Source: Lautropia dentalis
Lineage (GTDB): Bacteria; Pseudomonadota; Gammaproteobacteria; Burkholderiales; Burkholderiaceae_E
Assembly (NCBI RefSeq): GCF_003892345.1
Contig: NZ_RRUE01000002.1
Coordinates: 505,655 to 569,654, forward strand
Direction: 5' to 3'
DNA length: 64,000 bases
The notes below the pieces were generated by a model that had not been told where the DNA came from, did not search any database, and was given only the letters and a program-made list of their open reading frames with translations. How positions within the stretch are numbered: position 1 is the first letter of the stretch; each line of letters opens with the position of its first letter. The translations under genes and the position numbers were made by a program. Positions 60,556-64,000 of the stretch are shown piece by piece.

Positions 60556-62085
60556 ATGCCAGCGCCATCACTCGACACACAGATGATCAAAGCCATTCTC
60601 GAACACCGCCTCGTCAGAGGTGAATCGCTGGCGCGTTGTGCCCAGGCCCTTGGCGTTTCCAAGGGCGTCGTATCCAAGTACGTGACCCTGGCCCGTGCGC
60701 AGGGACTGGAGGACTGGTCGCTCATCGATTCGATGAGCGACGCAGAGCTGCATTCCCGCCTGCTTGCCGGACAGGACGAACGCTGCCCCTGCGTGCTGCC
60801 GGACTTTGCCCTGATGCACCGGGAACTCAGCCGCAAGGGCATGACCCTGATGCTGCTGTGGCAGGAGTACCAGGCCGAATACGTGGGCCAGCGTACGCTG
60901 CAGTACAGTCAGTTCTGCGAACGCTACCGGCAATACGTCAGGACGCTCAAGCGCTCGATGCGCCAGATCCATGTCGCCGGCGAGAAGCTGTTCGTGGACT
61001 TTGCCGGACCGACGCTGGCGCTGCGTGACGGCAGCAGGGCACACCTGTTCGTCGCGGCGCTGGGCGCCTCCCATTACACCTACGCACAGGCCACGCCCGG
61101 CCAGAAGACTGCTGACTGGATCAATGGCATGGTGGGAGCACTGCACTACATGGGTGGTGTCCCCGCCCTGATCGTGCCCGACAATCCCCGGGCGGTCATT
61201 GCCCGTGCCGATCGCTACGAACCCAGGGCAACCGACAGCATTCAGGACTTTGCCCGCCACTACGATTGTGCCGTCTTGCCGGCCCGGCCTCACAGTCCGC
61301 AGGACAAGGCCGTGGTGGAGTCGGCCGTTCAGGTGGTTGAGCGCTGGATTCTGGCCAGGCTGCGCCACGTACTGCCCAATGATCTGGGCAGCGCCAACCG
61401 GGCCATCGAACCGCTGCTGGAACAGCTCAACCACCGCCCCTTCCAGAAACTGCCGGGCAGCCGGGCCAGTGTCTTTGCCAGCCTCGATGCACCGGCCTTG
61501 CGCCCTTTGCCATCGGTTCGCTACGAATACGCTCGCTACAAGACCGTGCGGGTACACGTGGACTACCACGTCGAGATCGACCGGCACCGCTACAGCGTGC
61601 CCCATGTGCTGGTTGGACAGCGGCTCGATGCCCGCATCACCCAGCATGGCATCGAGCTGCTGCACGAGGGCAAACGGGTGGCCGCACACCTGAGAAGTCA
61701 TCAGGCAGGCGGCTTTACCACCATCGAGGAGCACATGCCGGCCAGCCACCGTGCACATCGGCAATGGACACCGGAACGTCTGGTCGCGTGGGGCCGTGGT
61801 GTCGGCGAAAGCACGGCGCTGCTGATCGAGCGCATGCTGGCCCGATACAGGCACCCCGAGCATGGCTATCGCAGTGCGCTGGGTCTGCTGTCGCTGGCCA
61901 GACGCCACGGCCATGCCCGTCTGGAAGCGGCCTGCGAGCGCGCCCTGTCGCTGCAGATCCACACCTATCGCGCGGTACGCGACATCCTGCTCAGCGGCAA
62001 GGAGAAAGCATTGCCGGCACAACCGGGCAGGACATGGCAAAGCCCGGACCATGAGCACCTGCGCGGTGCACGGGCCTATCACTGA
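60556..62085 (+). CDS. istA: IS21 transposase IstA (element 2)
   Basis: 509 residues from the ATG at 60556 (MPAPSLDTQMIKAILEHRLV), preferred over 60475, which begins in the IS end. Helix-turn-helix SLARCAQALGVSKGVVSKYV; DDE core with LFVDFAGPTLAL (Asp), LIVPDNPRAVI (Asp) and QDKAVVESAVQVVERW (Glu). The C-terminal DNA-binding region is complete. Clearly a different subgroup from element 1. No frameshift seen. Confidence 0.94.
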   Translation: MPAPSLDTQMIKAILEHRLVRGESLARCAQALGVSKGVVSKYVTLARAQGLEDWSLIDSMSDAELHSRLLAGQDERCPCVLPDFALMHRELSRKGMTLMLLWQEYQAEYVGQRTLQYSQFCERYRQYVRTLKRSMRQIHVAGEKLFVDFAGPTLALRDGSRAHLFVAALGASHYTYAQATPGQKTADWINGMVGALHYMGGVPALIVPDNPRAVIARADRYEPRATDSIQDFARHYDCAVLPARPHSPQDKAVVESAVQVVERWILARLRHVLPNDLGSANRAIEPLLEQLNHRPFQKLPGSRASVFASLDAPALRPLPSVRYEYARYKTVRVHVDYHVEIDRHRYSVPHVLVGQRLDARITQHGIELLHEGKRVAAHLRSHQAGGFTTIEEHMPASHRAHRQWTPERLVAWGRGVGESTALLIERMLARYRHPEHGYRSALGLLSLARRHGHARLEAACERALSLQIHTYRAVRDILLSGKEKALPAQPGRTWQSPDHEHLRGARAYH

Positions 62086-62102
62086 CGCCAGGGAGGTGAA
62101 TC

Positions 62103-62864
62103 ATGACCCACAATCAAACCATCGCCCAGCTGCAGGAACTCCGACTTCAGGGCATGGCACAGGCGCTGCAGCGACAGCTCGAACAGCCCGCAAGCACAGA
62201 GCTGGGGTTCGAGCAGCGTCTGGCCCTGCTGGTTCAGCACGAGATCGACAGCCGCCACGACCGGCGCAGCGCCCGCCTGTTGAAGCAGGCCAGCCTGAAG
62301 TATGCCCAGGCCCACATCGAAGACTTCGACGCACGAGCCAGCCGGGGGCTGGAACGTGCCCGCTGGATGGCGCTTGCCCTGAGTGACTGGGCAACGTCCG
62401 GCGCCACCATCATCCTGAGCGGGGCCACGGGGTGCGGCAAGACGTGGCTTGCCTGCGCTCTCGGACAGTATGCCTGTCGCCAGGGACACAGTACGCGGTA
62501 TCTGCGTCTGCCCAGGCTGGGCGAGGAGCTGGGCCTTGTACGGGCCACAGGCACCTACACCAGGTGGCTTGGCAAGCTGGCAAAGACGCAGGTCCTGATA
62601 CTGGACGATTGGGGACTGGTGGCGCTGGACGCCCCCTGCCGGGAAGCGCTGATGGAGATCATCGATGACCGGGCCGGCAACAGGGCCACGCTGATCACCA
62701 GCCAGTTGCCCGTCGATCACTGGCATGCCTGGATCGATGAGCCGGCGGTGGCCGACGCGATGCTGGATCGTCTGCTGCCACAGGCGCAGCGGATCGTGCT
62801 CAAGGGGGAGTCACTGCGCGCTGCACGAACGAAGAAAACGCCTTCATCCGCCAACCAGAGCTGA
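62103..62864 (+). CDS. istB: IS21 helper ATPase IstB (element 2)
   Basis: 253 residues, AAA+ protein. Walker A is GATGCGKTWLACALGQYACR, Walker B VLILDDWGLVALD (Asp-Asp), and sensor I TLITSQLPVDHWHAW. GGGAGGTGA lies five bases before its ATG, 17 bases after istA. Intact. Confidence 0.94.
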   Translation: MTHNQTIAQLQELRLQGMAQALQRQLEQPASTELGFEQRLALLVQHEIDSRHDRRSARLLKQASLKYAQAHIEDFDARASRGLERARWMALALSDWATSGATIILSGATGCGKTWLACALGQYACRQGHSTRYLRLPRLGEELGLVRATGTYTRWLGKLAKTQVLILDDWGLVALDAPCREALMEIIDDRAGNRATLITSQLPVDHWHAWIDEPAVADAMLDRLLPQAQRIVLKGESLRAARTKKTPSSANQS

Positions 62865-62882
62865 CGCTCTCCCGGAGGTAAT

Positions 62883-62902
62883 GGGGGGCTGGAAGGCCCC
62901 CC
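62883..62902 (+). terminator. Hairpin after istB of element 2
   Basis: GGGGGGC, loop TGGAAG, GCCCCCC: a seven-base all-GC stem 19 bases after the istB stop. No T-run. Confidence 0.55.
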
Positions 62903-63029
62903 GGATCAGGCAATCGTACAATTTGCCTGGCAGGCAATGTCTCTGACCACTCGACATCGGTCACGATGACCGGACTGCGCGGTCACGATGCCGGAATCGT
63001 CGGTCACGATCATCGGAATACGCAGGCGT

Positions 63030-64000
63030 TCATGGCACGCGCTGGAAACCTGATGCCTGCTGGCGCAACAGTTGCTGCAATGAATCGAGAATCCGTCCGG
63101 TGTGCTGGTTGTAACCCTGCGCGTGGCTGGCCAGCACGACATCGATGGCCAGTTCGTCGCCCTCCGCCAGTCGCCGGAACGCGAGGCCCGGGCGGCGTGT
63201 GGTGCGCAGGGAGGAGGGGACGAGCGCAATGCCCTGGCCGGATGCCACCAGCCCCAGCAGCACGTGATGATCTGCCGGCTCCACCAGCCGGTGCGGGTTG
63301 AACTGGTGGCGGCCGAAAATGTGCTGGCAGTGGTCGTAATAGACGGGGTTGCGCCGCCGCTCGAACCAGAAAACGGGCTCACCTGCAATGGCCTGCAGCG
63401 ACAGCTGCCGCTTGCGGGCCAGCGGGTGTGAACTGGCCAGGCAGGCCATCAGGGGCTCGCGATGCAGGGGGGTGATCTGCAGATCACCCGTCATGGCCGG
63501 TGTGCCGATGATGGCGGCATCCAGCCGGCCGTGAAGCAGGTTTCTGACCAGCTGGGTCGAGCCCTGTCTCAGCACATCCAGCCGTACATGCGGCATGCGC
63601 GTGGCCAGTACCGGTTTGATCCAGGCGAACTGGGCGGCATCGATGACCGGTGTCAGCCCCAGTCGCAGCAGCACGGGTCTGGGTGCGTTGTCAGAAATCG
63701 CGCGCCTGTTCATGGCCCGCTGGCCGCCCGCGTGGTTATTGCCGGATGTGTGTTGACGGCCAGATGCGCGTTTATCGCCAGATGCGTGGTTGCTGGTGGA
63801 TGCCGGGTTGTTGGCGAATGCGTGTTTGCCGCCAGATGGGTGGTTGCTGGCGGATGCATGGTGGGCGTTGGATGCGCGGCCAGCGGCTGCAGGGGGACTG
63901 CCGGGTGCAGGGTGGCCAGAGGGAGCGTCGGACCCGGCACCGGAAAAATGCTGCAGCATCGTATCCATGTGCTGCAGCTGCTGAAGGGCCATGGGCAGCA
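63030..64000 (-). CDS. Second LysR-type regulator with hinge repeat insert (5' part outside window)
   Basis: The frame runs off the window end; LPMALQQLQHMDTMLQHFSG matches the linker helix of the first LysR (LPQVQQLLEQMDLLLQRFSE), so the winged-helix domain lies beyond 64000. The effector domain RPVLLRLGLTPVIDAAQFAW to the end is complete and closely resembles the first LysR (PLHREPLMACLASSHPLARK). A repeat-rich insert of about 75 residues (HASASNHPSGGKHAFANNPA...) lies at the same hinge but with different units. Its stop is nine bases from IS21 element 2. Confidence 0.88.
   Translation of the reverse strand, partial: LPMALQQLQHMDTMLQHFSGAGSDAPSGHPAPGSPPAAAGRASNAHHASASNHPSGGKHAFANNPASTSNHASGDKRASGRQHTSGNNHAGGQRAMNRRAISDNAPRPVLLRLGLTPVIDAAQFAWIKPVLATRMPHVRLDVLRQGSTQLVRNLLHGRLDAAIIGTPAMTGDLQITPLHREPLMACLASSHPLARKRQLSLQAIAGEPVFWFERRRNPVYYDHCQHIFGRHQFNPHRLVEPADHHVLLGLVASGQGIALVPSSLRTTRRPGLAFRRLAEGDELAIDVVLASHAQGYNQHTGRILDSLQQLLRQQASGFQRVP
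63700..63905 (-). repeat. Short-period repeat tract in the second LysR
   Basis: Units of about 21-24 bases such as GCCAGATGCGTGGTTGCTGG recur between 63735 and 63880, encoding Ser/Asn/His/Gly/Lys-rich heptads or octads. Confidence 0.75.

Larger units (their letters stand above)
60440..63020 (+). mobile_element. IS21-family insertion sequence 2 (IS408/IS1162-like)
   Basis: 2581 bases. Inverted ends TATTCCGATGATCGTGACCG at 60440-60459 and, inverted, at 63001-63020 (20 of 20 identical). Internal sites GATCGTGACCG at 60449 and 60471; inverted at 62958, 62980 and 63001. Carries istA and istB. No clear target duplication could be found, so the outer limits may be off by a few bases. It sits nine bases from the end of a LysR gene. 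Confidence 0.9.

Noticed and set aside
60568-62082. 504-codon minus-strand ORF inside istA of element 2
   Set aside because: Shadow of the transposase gene, with no motif of its own.
60431-63031. GGCGTT as target duplication of IS21 element 2
   Set aside because: The shared hexamer is not adjacent to the inverted ends on either side, so it is probably chance.

Overview
This is a high-GC proteobacterial chromosome segment. Its gene neighbourhoods are of Burkholderiales type: a DUF3567 gene, dprA next to a LysM protein and divergent from def-fmt, and rsmB-DUF4390-NtrY-like kinase-response regulator. The in-frame low-complexity linkers in many proteins would fit a Lautropia-like member, but that genus call is inference from sequence character only. 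Most of the window is ordinary chromosome. Two IS21-family insertion sequences sit in the last 9 kb.

Layout. 1-7.3 kb: the end of fdhD, a TehA-like channel, an AgcS alanine/glycine symporter, a repeat-bearing methyltransferase, argG and a ChaC-like cyclotransferase. 7.5-16.5 kb: topB, dprA and a LysM protein on the minus strand, then def-fmt and htpX on the plus strand. 16.5-22.8 kb: rsmB, DUF4390, an NtrY-like sensor kinase, a receiver-Fis regulator lacking AAA+, and a small winged-helix-like protein. 22.9-30.3 kb: a CobW-like protein without a P-loop, DUF3567, a PcaB-like lyase with a damaged signature loop, an NhaD/CitMHS-like transporter, a coiled-coil secreted protein and a lipoprotein of the fumarylacetoacetase/hydratase fold. 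30.6-38.6 kb: a divergent zinc locus. One arm is ZrgA (DUF2796), an FtsX-type ABC transporter and a DUF3299 protein. The other is a small membrane ORF and znuCBA. A near-perfect Zur/Fur-like palindrome lies between them. 38.7-45.7 kb: cobA with a repeat insert, a rhodanese, an FAH-family hydrolase and metH. 45.7-51.3 kb: a BrnT-BrnA toxin-antitoxin pair and a siderophore-iron ABC operon (binding protein, two permeases, ATPase). 51.5-55.0 kb: a LysR regulator carrying about 310 residues of Gly/Asn/His-rich repeats, divergent from an aldo/keto reductase that has lost its catalytic Lys and His. 55.2-64 kb: IS21 element 1, an EF-hand-like lipoprotein, OsmC, a poly-Asp lipoprotein, IS21 element 2, and a second LysR with a different repeat insert at the same hinge, cut by the window end.

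Three themes stand out. First, short-period repeats have expanded in frame inside otherwise conserved proteins (Fmt, RsmB, CobA, DprA, a methyltransferase, two LysR regulators). Second, a dispersed intergenic repeat with core TGGACGCATTCGTCCC occurs at least nine times, four of them clustered between the two genes of one ABC transporter. Third, several enzyme-fold proteins have lost their catalytic signatures (aldo/keto reductase, PcaB-like, CobW-like), which suggests binding or regulatory roles. No rRNA, tRNA or CRISPR array was seen.
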